DNA from: Burkholderia pseudomultivorans | GTDB taxonomy: Bacteria; Pseudomonadota; Gammaproteobacteria; Burkholderiales; Burkholderiaceae | Assembly (NCBI RefSeq): GCF_001718415.1 | Contig: NZ_CP013378.1 | Span: 2,666,001-2,730,000 of the forward strand | DNA: 64,000 nt | Reading direction: 5' to 3' | Shown: positions 26,735 to 35,777 of the stretch, in pieces | How the letters are laid out: every line of letters begins with the position of its first letter | Position numbering within the stretch: position 1 is the first letter of the stretch | Notes under the pieces: model-generated | What the model saw: the letters and a program-made list of their open reading frames with translations, nothing else | Told to the model about the DNA's origin: nothing | Database searches by the model: none | Made by a program: the position numbers and the translations under genes

Positions 26735-27610
26735 TCGAACGTGGCCAGCTGGCTTGCGCAGCGGCGACATCTGGTCGCCGTGGCCCGAGGAGCTGAATCG
26801 CCGCGTGACCGACGCCGTGTCGTCCTGGCATTTCGCACCGACCGGGCAGGCGCGCGACAACCTGCTGAGAGAGGAGGTGCCGACCGGGTCCGTCTCGCTG
26901 ACCGGCAATACCGTGATCGATGCGTTGCACGAGGTCAAGCGCATGCTGGATTGCACGACTGCGCTGTCGGACAAGATCGCCGCCTGCTTCCCGTTTCTCG
27001 ACCCGTCGCGCGCGTGGTGCTGATAACCGGGCATCGCCGCGAAAGTTTCGGCGAACCGTTTCGGCATTTCTGCGACGCGCTGTGCACGCTGGCGAACCGC
27101 TATCGAGACGCGCAGTTCGTCTATCCGTTGCACCTGAACCCGAACGTGAGAGAGCCGGCACGTGCCCGGCTCGACGGCGTGCCCAACATCTACCTGATCG
27201 AGCCACAGGAATATCTGTCGTTCGTGTTCCTGATGTCACGCGCGCATTTCATCATCACGGATTCGGGCGGCATTCAGGAAGAAGGGCCGGCGCTCGGCAA
27301 ACCGGTGCTCGTCACGCGCGAGACGACCGAGCGGCCCGAAGCGATTCAGGTCGGCACCGCACGGCTCGTCGGTACTGATCGGGACAGGATCGTGTGGGAG
27401 GCGTCGCGGCTATTCGACAGTGAACGCGCATACGAGGAAATGTCGCGCGCGAGCAATCCGTACGGCGACGGCCATGCGAGCGACCGGATCGTTCACGCGC
27501 TGAGGCGTCCGTCCGAGGTGCCCAGGAAGACGACGAGTTTCTCGATAGGCAGCGCGGAGACGCCGTTCAACGCGCTCTCGCTCGGGTTGCAGGCGTTGCG
27601 CTCGCGGTGA
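26735..27610 (+). pseudogene. wecB-like UDP-GlcNAc 2-epimerase remnant, 5'-truncated and frameshifted
   Basis: Two frames together give most of the epimerase. The first (to about 27010) reads [19 protein letters not shown], then [17 protein letters not shown] and FLDPSR. The second (about 27010-27610) continues [20 protein letters not shown], then [15 protein letters not shown] and [21 protein letters not shown] single-base shift near 27010 separates them, and roughly the first 95 residues, including the N-terminal GTRPEAIK-type motif, are missing. The functional enzyme makes UDP-ManNAc for surface polysaccharides. This copy should be inactive. It sits alone without other polysaccharide genes. 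Confidence 0.85.
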
Positions 27611-27995
27611 GCAGGACCGGGCGGTCGCATGTTTCGGCGCGTTCGACGCAGACGTCAGGCATCCGGTCGGGCCGCCAAGTCGGCCGGATGTCTGCATGTT
27701 CGCGGCCCGCAATGAATTTTTCGCGATGCAAGGAGTAACTTTGATTTTCGTGCGGTTTCCGGTTAGATACGTCCAAGCCTGACGAGGCTTTGCCTTGCGG
27801 CCCCAAATTAAGTCGATATCAAACCATGAGCGGTACGCGATTGGCGAAGGCGCAGAGTAAGCAAAATGCCGCGTATCTCCCTACTGCGAAGCGATAGGAA
27901 ACAACGGATGATTCAATCACATGGTCAGACGAACGAAACTCGCATTTTTTCGCCAGCGGGGAGCCTGATGTAATAGCCAGTAGCGGGGGCGTGTC
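27611..27995. other. 385-base gap, nothing recognised
   Basis: No open frame with a ribosome site and no clear repeat or hairpin with a T-run was found between the wecB remnant and the next gene. GC content is visibly lower than in regions C and D. Confidence 0.4.
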
Positions 27996-28850
27996 ATGGA
28001 TTTTGTGGAAACAGGGGGGGCGGTGAGTCCGATTGCCCCGAAGGCTCACGCCGTTGAACACGTCGGGTCTGACAACGAGAGACAGACGTATTATGCGGCG
28101 ACGTCCATGTGGTTGAAGCTGGAACAGCTTCAGATCGTGCAGCAACTCATCGAACCACTGGACGAAGGCAAGCAGCCGACACTTTCCACGTCGCTACACG
28201 GCGTGGCGAGTATCGAGGGGCAGGAGTTGTCGATCATAGGCGACACGCATCGCTCGACGCGCACGCTTCAGGTGACTTTTGACGCGCGCGACGTCACCAC
28301 GGCCGACCGGCTGGGGCTGCGTGCGCTGGAAGACGAGTTGGGTACCTCGTTGTCCGACGTCGCGCTCGGCAGTACCCGACTCGGCTTCAATCGCGCCGAC
28401 GACGAAGTCGACGAGCCTGATCAATGGTGGCTCGCCTGCCACATTCCCGACGCTTGCCTGCAAGTGCTTGCGAGGGCAAGCGCGGATGGCCAGCTTGGCG
28501 CAGTAGAGTTGGGATTGGCCATGCGGCATCTGTATTTGGCCGAGCGTCCGACGGCTGCCCCCGGACAACAACAGTCTCGACTTTTTCTCAAACCCAACGA
28601 CAGCGAAGACACGATCGAATGGCCGACTATTGCAACGGGCTATGTCACCGGCCTTCGAATCGAGTTTGCGGCGACTTCATTGCGTGGCACCGAGCAGAGC
28701 GGAGACCCGGGAAGCGACGTTACGACGAAACTCGTCGCGGACTCGGTGGTCTCGCTGGGCCTCAAGCTCGCTAACCTCAATGTGACGGTGAAATGGCTTG
28801 GCGTCCTCATCGTCATATTGCTCTTCCTCGAATTTCTCGAGCGACTTTGA
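27996..28850 (+). CDS. Hypothetical tail-anchored protein
   Basis: 284 residues, not recognised. The bulk is acidic and soluble (for example LRALEDELGTSLSDVALGST), and the last 20 residues form a strongly hydrophobic segment (WLGVLIVILLFLEFL), so the protein may be held in the inner membrane by its C-terminus with the body in the cytoplasm. There is no signal peptide. It has no operon partner: a pseudogene lies upstream and an insertion sequence begins 206 bases downstream. Codon use fits the host, so the frame is probably real. Confidence 0.62.
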   Translation: MDFVETGGAVSPIAPKAHAVEHVGSDNERQTYYAATSMWLKLEQLQIVQQLIEPLDEGKQPTLSTSLHGVASIEGQELSIIGDTHRSTRTLQVTFDARDVTTADRLGLRALEDELGTSLSDVALGSTRLGFNRADDEVDEPDQWWLACHIPDACLQVLARASADGQLGAVELGLAMRHLYLAERPTAAPGQQQSRLFLKPNDSEDTIEWPTIATGYVTGLRIEFAATSLRGTEQSGDPGSDVTTKLVADSVVSLGLKLANLNVTVKWLGVLIVILLFLEFLERL

Positions 28851-29056
28851 CCCAGCTACCCTAGGCACGCCGACAGCGACGAGCATGGAGCGGGAAAGGC
28901 GCCTCCGGACGCTCGGCGGCGTAGGTTTTAGCGTGGCTTTTTCTCTGAAGGGTTGTCAGGCTTGGTGGCGCAGGTACTACAGCATCAGCGTGTGTTGGGC
29001 AAGTCTAGTCGGTCCATGCTGTTGTACGCCATGTTTCATAGTAGATCGATTGAGTT

Positions 29057-30400
29057 GGGCCTGTCAGGAATTTTGTGTTTAAGGCATAACATGCTCCCAA
29101 GGAGAGTTTATGCCTCGCAAACCGAAAGCCCAGCCGGCGGCTCTGCCGGCGATTCCGGCCGAGCTGCTCGAGCAGTTCGGCAACGGTCCGATGACGGCCG
29201 AAGCCATCAACGCCGCGACGCTGGCGCTCAAGAAGGCGCTGATCGAACGGGCGCTGGGCGGCGAGATGAACCATCATCTCGGCTACCCTCCCGGTGCTGC
29301 CAAGCCGGTCAACGCCACGAATCAGCGCAACGGCAAAGGGGCCAAGACGGTTCTGACCGAAGACGGCCCGATCCGTATCGAGGTGCCGCGTGACCGCGAC
29401 GGCAGCTTCGAACCCATCCTGATTCCCAAGCACGAACGGCGCTTCACGGGCTTCGACGACAAGATCGTCGCCATGTATGCCCGAGGCATGACCGTACGCG
29501 AGATTCAGGGCTTCTTGCTGGAACAGTACGGCACCGAGGTCTCGCCCGACTTCATCAGTTCGGTCACCGACGAGGTCATGGCCGAAGTAACCGCCTGGCA
29601 GGCCCGACCGCTTGAGCCGATGTATCCGGTCGTGTTTTTCGACGCACTGCGGGTCAAGATTCGCGAAGACGCCGTCGTGCGCAACAAGGCGGTCTATCTG
29701 GCGCTGGGCGTGCTGCCCGACGGCACGCGGGAAATCCTGGGCCTGTGGATCGAGAATACCGAGGGGGCCAAGTTCTGGATGAAGGTGTTCAACGATCTGA
29801 AGACGCGCGGCGTTCACGACATCCTGATTGCCGTCACGGACGGGCTCAAGGGCATGCCCGAAGCGCTGGCCGCCGTGTTCCCGGCCACCACGCTGCAGAC
29901 CTGCATCGTCCACCTCATCCGCAACAGCCTCGATTACGCCAGTTGGAAGGACCGCCGAGGCTTGGCCGCGGCGATCAAGCCGATCTACGCCGCTCCCAGC
30001 GCGGAAGCCGCTCAGGCCGAACTCGATGCGTTTGCGGATGGGCCGTGGGGTCAGAAATTCCCGACTGTCAGTAGCGCGTGGCGCAACGCCTGGGATCGCG
30101 TGATCCCGTTCTTTGCGTTTCCGCCGGGTGTGCGCAAGATCATTTACACGACGAACGCGATTGAAAATATCAACTCGCAGTTGCGCAAGATCATCAAGAC
30201 CCGTGGTCACTTCCCGACCGACGAGGCTGCCACCAAGCTCATCTGGCTGGCCTTGCGCAACATCACCGCGAACTGGGGGAGCGCCGCTCACGACTGGAAG
30301 ACGGCCATGAACCAATTCGCTATCCTTTACGCAGATCGATTCGTTCGGCCTTCCGTGTAATTACTCCACCCGCCTTGAACACGGAAATCCTGACACCCCC
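29057..30400 (+). mobile_element. Complete IS256-family insertion sequence
   Basis: 1344 bases. The left end (GGGCCTGTCAGGAATTTTGT) and the reverse complement of the right end (GGGGGTGTCAGGATTTCCGT) form imperfect terminal inverted repeats sharing TGTCAGGA and, further in, GTGTT-AAGGC. The 8-base flanks ATTGAGTT (29049-29056) and ATTGATTT (30401-30408) agree at 7 of 8 positions and are probably the target duplication, the size expected for IS256 elements. One intact transposase gene lies inside. Confidence 0.85.
29110..30360 (+). CDS. IS256-family transposase
   Basis: 416 residues, full length. Typical family blocks are present: GPIRIEVPRDRDGSFEPILI, FTGFDDKIVAMYARGMT, the first catalytic Asp in VVFFDALRVKIRE, AVTDGLKGMPEAL with the second Asp, and YTTNAIENINSQLRKIIKTR with the third acidic residue (Glu of NAIEN). 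An AAGGAGA ribosome site precedes the ATG. No frameshift or internal stop was seen, so the element may still be active. Confidence 0.95.
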   Translation: MPRKPKAQPAALPAIPAELLEQFGNGPMTAEAINAATLALKKALIERALGGEMNHHLGYPPGAAKPVNATNQRNGKGAKTVLTEDGPIRIEVPRDRDGSFEPILIPKHERRFTGFDDKIVAMYARGMTVREIQGFLLEQYGTEVSPDFISSVTDEVMAEVTAWQARPLEPMYPVVFFDALRVKIREDAVVRNKAVYLALGVLPDGTREILGLWIENTEGAKFWMKVFNDLKTRGVHDILIAVTDGLKGMPEALAAVFPATTLQTCIVHLIRNSLDYASWKDRRGLAAAIKPIYAAPSAEAAQAELDAFADGPWGQKFPTVSSAWRNAWDRVIPFFAFPPGVRKIIYTTNAIENINSQLRKIIKTRGHFPTDEAATKLIWLALRNITANWGSAAHDWKTAMNQFAILYADRFVRPSV

Positions 30401-30618
30401 ATTGATTTTACATAAACTAATCTCTCGTCTGAATCGAGCAGTCCTCGAGCGTTCGAATCTGGACCACCAGCACAGGCTGACCAAGAATACTGCTCGCTTC
30501 ATTGTTCGGCTACTCTGAATCGAACAATACATCTACGTCGAGATTACGTGCGAATAGTCAAAAAAATGAGACGGCGAATCTGCGAATAACATCCCACAGA
30601 TCCGCCGAGAACGGTAGA

Positions 30619-31119
30619 TTACGACGGCTGTTTACCGGCTCGGCAGTTGTCGACCCATTCCCATGCCATGTCGTACCGGATCATCGCATCGGGGCCGTTC
30701 TTCGCCACGAAGTTCTTCTGCCATTTCTGCGTACAAGCGTTGTCCTCGTTCGGCCACTCGTCGCGATTTTCGTTCTGTTTATTGTTGACCGAGTCGAGGT
30801 AAGCACTAACCTTCTTATCTTCGCCCGAGGCCGCAGCAAGGATCGAAGGATTGTTGCTACGAGAGTTGTTGATGGCGCTAGCTTGGCCTTTGCAGTGATT
30901 GATCAGTTCTTTTTGCTCGTCGGTAGTCAGGTAGGTGCGACCCTTCGTCTGCGCCATCGGATACGCTGCTTGATGAACGCAATCAGCGACCTGATGGCCA
31001 AATTGATTCATGCGATCGACGTCGTTTTGGTTCTGAACCACATCGTCGACGTAGTGCACGTCCGTTCGAATGTTGTAGATGTACTGGTCGTTCGGATAGT
31101 TGGTGGGTTTCGTTCCAGT
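30619..31119 (-). pseudogene. Hypothetical gene cut at its 5' end by the IS2-group element
   Basis: The frame stops at 30619 and stays open to the left edge of the insertion sequence (31119), about 166 codons, without a good start codon of its own; a GTG at 31059 is only an internal candidate. The protein is unusually polar for this window (rich in Asn, Asp and Gln) with three or four Cys, such as VADCVHQAAYPM and NACTQKWQKNF, suggesting a secreted disulfide protein. I do not recognise the family. The missing N-terminal part is not found on the other side of the element. Confidence 0.55.
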
Positions 31120-31213
31120 TGGAGCAGCCCCCTGAAACGCCGGACACAGTCACCCACTTACAATAACGGGTAGGCATAAGACTGTGTTTTTGACTAACAC
31201 CAGGCAGGAAGTG

Positions 31214-31579
31214 ATGGAAGTGTTGACGGGCCCGGAGCGCCGGCGGCGCTGGACGGCGGAGCAAAAGCTGGCGATGGTTCGCGAGAGTTTCGAACCAGGG
31301 AAGTCGGTTTCGATGGTCGCGCGGCAGCACGGCGTGAACCCGAACCAGCTGTTCCACTGGCGCAAGCTGTACCAGGATGGGAGCCTGTCAGCGGTCAAGG
31401 CTGGCGAGGAAGTGGTTCCGGCCTCAGAGCTGGCCGACGCGCTCAAGCAGATTCGCGAGCTGCAACGGATGCTCGGCAAGAAGACCATGGAGAACGAGAT
31501 TCTCCGCGAAGCAGTCGAGTACGGCCGGGCAAAAAAATGGATAGCGCACTCGCCCTCGCTGCCGGAGGACGACCAGTGA
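31214..31579 (+). CDS. IS3-family OrfA (helix-turn-helix protein)
   Basis: About 121 residues from the ATG at 31214. [20 protein letters not shown] and [20 protein letters not shown] form the helix-turn-helix that binds the element ends, and a leucine-zipper-like segment ([20 protein letters not shown]) follows. It overlaps OrfB in another frame, as usual in this family, where a -1 frameshift makes the OrfAB transposase. Confidence 0.85.
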   Translation: MEVLTGPERRRRWTAEQKLAMVRESFEPGKSVSMVARQHGVNPNQLFHWRKLYQDGSLSAVKAGEEVVPASELADALKQIRELQRMLGKKTMENEILREAVEYGRAKKWIAHSPSLPEDDQ

Positions 31580-32424
31580 AACTGGTTTGTGAAGTTCTCG
31601 GCGTGTCGCGCTCGAACGTATCGGCACGACTGTCGCGTCCGGCGACGTGGCGCGATGGCCGTCAATCGCGGCAGACGGACGATGCGAGCGTGGTCGAGGA
31701 AATCCGCCGAGTCGTCGGCGATTTGCCCAGCTATGGCTATCGCCGGGTGTGGGGCTCGCTGCGCAATGAACGCATTGCTGCCGGACAGGTGCCGTTCAAT
31801 GCGAAGCGCATCTATCGCATCATGCGCACTCACGGTCTGCTGATGCAACGGCGTCCAGCCCCGCCTCGGCCGCAACGTCGGCACGATGGCAAGGTGGCCG
31901 TCGCGCGCAGCAATCAGCGATGGTGCTCGGACGGCTTCGAGTTCCGCTGCGACAACGGCGAGCCGCTGCGGGTGACGTTTGCGCTGGATTGCTGCGACCG
32001 AGAGGCGATGAGCTGGGCAGCCACGACAGCAGGTCACAGCGGCGACATCGTGCGCGACGTGATGCTGGCTGCAGTGGAAAATCGGTTTGGCAACGAACTG
32101 CATACCCCGTCCGAAATCGAGTGGCTGAGCGACAACGGTTCGGGCTACACGGCCGACGACACGCGCCGGTTCGCAGTGGCCATCGGCCTGAAGCCATTGA
32201 CCACACCGGTGTGCAGCCCACAAAGTAATGGGATGGCAGAGAGCTTCGTGAAGACGATGAAACGCGACTACGTCGCCTTCATGCCGAAGCCGGACGCAGC
32301 GACTGCCGCACGCAACTTGGCCATCGCGTTCGAGCATTACAACGAGAAGCATCCCCATAGCGCGCTGAAATACCGCTCGCCTCGCGAGTTCCGGCGCTCG
32401 ATGGATTCAGCAACCTTAGTGTGA
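31537..32424 (+). CDS. IS3-family OrfB (DDE integrase-type transposase)
   Basis: 295 residues. An N-terminal HTH_21 region ([19 protein letters not shown]) precedes the rve integrase core with DDE acidic residues in [20 protein letters not shown] and [15 protein letters not shown]. It starts inside orfA in the -1 frame. The frame is intact. Gene arrangement and the DGFEF and NGSGY motifs fit the IS2 group of the IS3 family. Confidence 0.92.
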   Translation: MDSALALAAGGRPVKLVCEVLGVSRSNVSARLSRPATWRDGRQSRQTDDASVVEEIRRVVGDLPSYGYRRVWGSLRNERIAAGQVPFNAKRIYRIMRTHGLLMQRRPAPPRPQRRHDGKVAVARSNQRWCSDGFEFRCDNGEPLRVTFALDCCDREAMSWAATTAGHSGDIVRDVMLAAVENRFGNELHTPSEIEWLSDNGSGYTADDTRRFAVAIGLKPLTTPVCSPQSNGMAESFVKTMKRDYVAFMPKPDAATAARNLAIAFEHYNEKHPHSALKYRSPREFRRSMDSATLV

Positions 32425-32489
32425 TGCCGTGTCCGGGATTACAGGGTCAACTCCACTTCAACACCAATCAACTCCGCGAAACTAGATGG

Positions 32490-32542
32490 CCTGCGGCCTT
32501 CTAAGCCGTAGGTCACACGTTCGAATCGTGTAGGGCGGGCCA
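32490..32542 (+). tRNA. 3' fragment of tRNA-Arg (anticodon TCT), probable attachment-site remnant
   Basis: From the anticodon arm on the sequence reads as a tRNA: anticodon loop CTTCTAA with a five-pair stem, variable loop AGGTC, T-arm ACACG-TTCGAAT-CGTGT, then AGGGCGG, a discriminator G and CCA (32540-32542). The matching 5' acceptor strand (CCGCCCT) and D-arm are absent. A lone 3' piece is what integrase-mediated insertion at a tRNA leaves at the far end of an island. With this strand, the inserted DNA would lie to the left. The full tRNA was not found in the window. Confidence 0.75.
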
Positions 32543-32772
32543 AGTCTCATCCATGCAATGACCCGGCGACTGTTATCGATTGCGTGAAATTTCTCGCAGC
32601 GGGTTTTTACGCAGTCCGGTGAACCTCTGATGTAACCTGCATTTAGGGCATTCGAAAATCTATTTCGATCCACTGCCTCACGCTCAGGCAATGACGCCCC
32701 CGCACCCGGCACAACGAACCCAACACATGCCGGCACACGCAAGCGCCCACCGATACCCACAAACTTCTCCAC

Positions 32773-34737
32773 TCACCCCCCGCGACCCGCCTCGTCGATC
32801 CTCAGCAGCCGGCCGGCGTTCGCAATCACGACGAACGTGCCGACGTTGTGCAGGATCGCGGCCCACACCGCGCCGAGCACGCCGGTCGCGGCCAGCGCGA
32901 TCACGGCGAGCGTCCACGCGAGCCCGATCGCCGCATTGATCGTCGCCGTGCGTCGGCAGCGCCGGCCGAGCCGGATGCAGGTCGGAATGCGCCGCAGTTC
33001 GTCGCCCAGCAGCACGACGTCGGCCGACGCGACCGCGATATCGACGCCATGCTCGCCCATCGCGATGCTGGTCGAGCCGGCCTTGATCGCCAGCAAGTCG
33101 TTCAGCCCGTCGCCGACGACGAGCGGATGCAGGCCGGCGCCGATCTCGCGCATCACGTAGTCGAGCTTGTCGTGCGGCAACGCCTGCGCGATCACCGTGT
33201 CGATGCCGGTCTCGGCCGCGACCTTGCGCGCGACGCGCTCGAGGTCGCCCGTCAGCAGCGTCTGTCGCGCGACGCCCAGTGCACGCAACTCGGCGAGCGC
33301 AGCGTGTGCGTCGGGCCGCAGCGTGTCGGCGAAACCGAACCACGCGAGCAACCGGCCGTCGAGCACGAGGCCGACCAGTGGCCCGTCGAAATCGTCGGGA
33401 GGCGGCGGCAATGCATCGGCATGCTCGGCGAGCAGTGCGGGCCGGCCCAGTACCGCGGTGCCGTCCGGCGTCTCGGCGACGACGCCGAGCCCGCGTAATT
33501 CACGGGTCCGTTCGAACGGCTCGATGGCGGCGCCTGCAAGACCGGACGCGATGGCATCGCGCACGAGCGCACGGCTCGCCGGGTGCGCGCTGCTCTCGCC
33601 GAGCCGCGCGGCCAGTACGCGCGCCTGTGCACCGTCGACGCCGGGCTGCAGCCACACCTGCCGGATCTGCAATTCACCGCGCGTGAGCGTGCCCGTCTTG
33701 TCAATCACGAGCGAGTCGACCTCGGCGATCTTGTCGAGGAACGCGGCATTGCGAAACAGGATGCCGTGTCGCGCGCCGACCGCGATGCCGGCGATCGCCG
33801 TAGACGGTGCGGCGAGCACCAGCGCACACGGGCATGCGGCCACGATGACTGCGAGCATCGCCGACGCGTTCGCGGACGTGAACCAGACGATCGCCGCGAT
33901 CAGCAGCACCAGCGCGAGATAGGCGCCCATGTGCCGCTCGAGCACCTGCGTGACGGGCGGTTTCGCCTGTTCCGCGTGCTGCATCAGCGCGATGATCTTG
34001 CCGAGCGTCGAATCCTCGCCGGTATGCGTGACCTCGATGCGCAGCACGCCGTCGAGGTTCAGCGCACCGCCGTAGACGGCACTGCCTTCGTCGACGTCGA
34101 GCGGCACGGACTCGCCGGTGATCGGGCCGTTGTCGACGCTCGACGCGCCGGCATACACGATGCCGTCGACCGGAATGCGCGCACCGGCCACCACTTCGAT
34201 CCGGTCGCCGGCGCGGAGCGCGTCGTAAGCGACTTCGGCAATGCTGCCGTCCGTGCCGATGCGGCGTACGCGGCCGGCCGTCAGCCGGCCGAGCGCACGG
34301 ATCGCTTCCTGCGAACCGAGCACGCTGCGCTCTTCGAGCGCGTGTCCGAACGTCATCACGATCGGCAGCAGCGCGGCCGTGGTCATGTCGCCGATCGCCC
34401 ACGCGGCCAGCATAGCGAGTGCGATCAGGCGGTCGGTCACGCCATGCAGGCTCGGGGCGCGCAGGCTGCGCCACGCGCTCGCAAAGACGGGCCCCGCGAC
34501 GATCAGCGACGCGAGTGCGGCGAGCATTTGCGCGAGCGTTTCGCCGCCCGCCGACAACGTGCGCCATGCGAAGGACAGCACGAGCAGGCCGCCGGCGAGC
34601 AGCGCGAGCGCGATCTGCCGCGTGATCGTGCGCCGCTCGTCGGTGGACAGCGCGTAGACCGCCGGGGCAGGCGCCGTCGCGCCGGCGGGAGCGGTCGTGG
34701 CGGCCGGCCTCGCGGATGTTTCGGCGAGCGGATTCAA
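32773..34737 (-). CDS. P1B-type heavy-metal-transporting ATPase
   Basis: 654 residues. Motifs: TGES (207-210), transmembrane metal site CPC (302-304, ACPCALVLA), phosphorylation site DKTGT (346-350), HP (385-386) and a hinge GDGLNDLLAIKAGS. There is no N-terminal HMA domain or His-rich tail, so the protein is shorter than most CopA or ZntA proteins. The class is P1B with CPC, used for Cu+, Ag+, Zn2+, Cd2+ or Pb2+ export; selectivity cannot be fixed. Translation probably starts at TTG 34737, which overlaps the stop of the SPFH gene and follows a GGGAG ribosome site. It is the last gene of the SPFH operon. Confidence 0.9.
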   Translation of the reverse strand: MNPLAETSARPAATTAPAGATAPAPAVYALSTDERRTITRQIALALLAGGLLVLSFAWRTLSAGGETLAQMLAALASLIVAGPVFASAWRSLRAPSLHGVTDRLIALAMLAAWAIGDMTTAALLPIVMTFGHALEERSVLGSQEAIRALGRLTAGRVRRIGTDGSIAEVAYDALRAGDRIEVVAGARIPVDGIVYAGASSVDNGPITGESVPLDVDEGSAVYGGALNLDGVLRIEVTHTGEDSTLGKIIALMQHAEQAKPPVTQVLERHMGAYLALVLLIAAIVWFTSANASAMLAVIVAACPCALVLAAPSTAIAGIAVGARHGILFRNAAFLDKIAEVDSLVIDKTGTLTRGELQIRQVWLQPGVDGAQARVLAARLGESSAHPASRALVRDAIASGLAGAAIEPFERTRELRGLGVVAETPDGTAVLGRPALLAEHADALPPPPDDFDGPLVGLVLDGRLLAWFGFADTLRPDAHAALAELRALGVARQTLLTGDLERVARKVAAETGIDTVIAQALPHDKLDYVMREIGAGLHPLVVGDGLNDLLAIKAGSTSIAMGEHGVDIAVASADVVLLGDELRRIPTCIRLGRRCRRTATINAAIGLAWTLAVIALAATGVLGAVWAAILHNVGTFVVIANAGRLLRIDEAGRGG

Positions 34738-35777
34738 TGGGCGCTCCCGGGCAGGATCAGGTTCGAGGTATCGCGCGGATCGATCGTCGTCACGCGTCCG
34801 GTCTTCGACAGGATGCGTTGCATGCGGTCGCGATAGAGCCGTGCCAGCAGGCCCGGATCGGCATTCTCGCGCAGCGTCGCTTCGAGCTGGCGGATTTCGA
34901 GCGTGCTGGTCTGCGCCGTCGCGACGCGTTCTGCCGCGCGTGCTCGCGCATCCTGGACGATCCGGTCGGCATCCTGCTGGGCATCCTGCCGCCGCTGTTC
35001 GGCCGCGGTGCGCGCCTCGGCGATGGTCCGCTCGGCGAGCTGCAGCGACGTCAGCACCGAGTTGAACGCATCGGCCGCCGCGCCGGGAAACGCGGGCTGC
35101 ACGTCGACGCGCGCGACTTCGATGCCAAGCCCCGCGTGCGCCGCGTCGAGCGCGCGCAGATGCCGCGCGATCGCGTCGGCGAGATCGCCGCGCAGCCGTT
35201 CGCGACGCGCGGCCATCTGCCGGTCGGCGGCCAGCTGTTCGGGGCGTGCGACCAGGATCGCGTCGAGATCGCGGGTCGCCGCGACCTCGACGGCCGATGC
35301 GGACACGATTCGCTCGAGCGCTGCGTCGAGGCGATCGTGCTGCAGCACATACGCGTACGGGTCGCTGACGCGGTAGTAGAGCACCGCGCTCAACGCAACG
35401 GCGCCGCCATCGCCGGTCAGTACGTAGCCGGAGCCGGCGAGCGCGTCGGGCAGCCGCGCGATGCTCGACGCGGACGGCACGAGCGCCCGCGGGTCGCGGT
35501 CGAGCGAGCGGATTTTCTGCTCGAGCACGCGCGCTGCGCCCGGCACGAGCCGCACCGACTCGAACGGCTGCGGCCACGCGATCACGAGCCCGGCGTCCTG
35601 CGTGCGCACGAAGGCGCCGAAGCGCATCACGACCGCGCGGCTGTCTGCCGGGATGCGCCGGATGTTCGAGCCGGCCCACGCGCAGGCGGCGAGCACCGCG
35701 AGCGCCGCGACGAACCAGAACGACAGGCGTACGGCCTGGGCGCCGGGTCCGAGCGGCGGTGCAGAAGGGGCGCTCAT
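34734..35777 (-). CDS. SPFH/band-7 membrane protein, HflC-like
   Basis: 347 residues. One membrane helix (about 20-36) is followed by an SPFH domain (about 40-260: IPADSRAVVMRFGAFVRTQ, then GGAVALSAVLYYRVSDPYAY) and a helical region rich in Ala, Arg and Gln (AEARTAAEQRRQDAQQDADR). HflK and HflC normally form a periplasmic cage around FtsH and limit its activity. This copy and the next two are diverged paralogues of that pair, far from hflX. The ATG overlaps the upstream stop (ATGA). Confidence 0.85.
   Translation of the reverse strand: MSAPSAPPLGPGAQAVRLSFWFVAALAVLAACAWAGSNIRRIPADSRAVVMRFGAFVRTQDAGLVIAWPQPFESVRLVPGAARVLEQKIRSLDRDPRALVPSASSIARLPDALAGSGYVLTGDGGAVALSAVLYYRVSDPYAYVLQHDRLDAALERIVSASAVEVAATRDLDAILVARPEQLAADRQMAARRERLRGDLADAIARHLRALDAAHAGLGIEVARVDVQPAFPGAAADAFNSVLTSLQLAERTIAEARTAAEQRRQDAQQDADRIVQDARARAAERVATAQTSTLEIRQLEATLRENADPGLLARLYRDRMQRILSKTGRVTTIDPRDTSNLILPGSAH

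Larger units (their letters stand above)
31120..32455 (+). mobile_element. IS3-family insertion sequence, IS2-type group
   Basis: About 1336 bases, close to the size of IS2. The left end TGGAGCAGCCCCCTGAAACG and the reverse complement of the right end (TGGAGTTGACCCTGTAATCC) align over 27-28 bases and both run on into CCGGACAC. Two overlapping genes encode OrfA and OrfB. The 5-base flanks (CCAGT left, CTTCA right) do not match, so one side has probably been lost or rearranged since insertion. It cuts the gene at 30619-31119 and ends about 35 bases before a tRNA fragment. Confidence 0.8.

Noticed and set aside
30502..31173. Plus-strand 223-codon frame opposite the cut hypothetical gene
   Set aside because: It crosses into the end of the insertion sequence and has no ribosome site; the minus-strand frame has better composition.
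32440..32542. A complete tRNA-Arg gene
   Set aside because: The 5' acceptor strand and D-arm needed to pair with AGGGCGG are missing; IS sequence occupies that place.
32674..32690. TGCCT-AGGCA hairpin as terminator of the SPFH operon
   Set aside because: Only five pairs and no T-run; too weak to call.
32482..32772. A 96-codon minus-strand frame ending in YTIRTCDLRLRRPQAI
   Set aside because: The last part is the complement of the tRNA-Arg fragment, a well-known source of false proteins.
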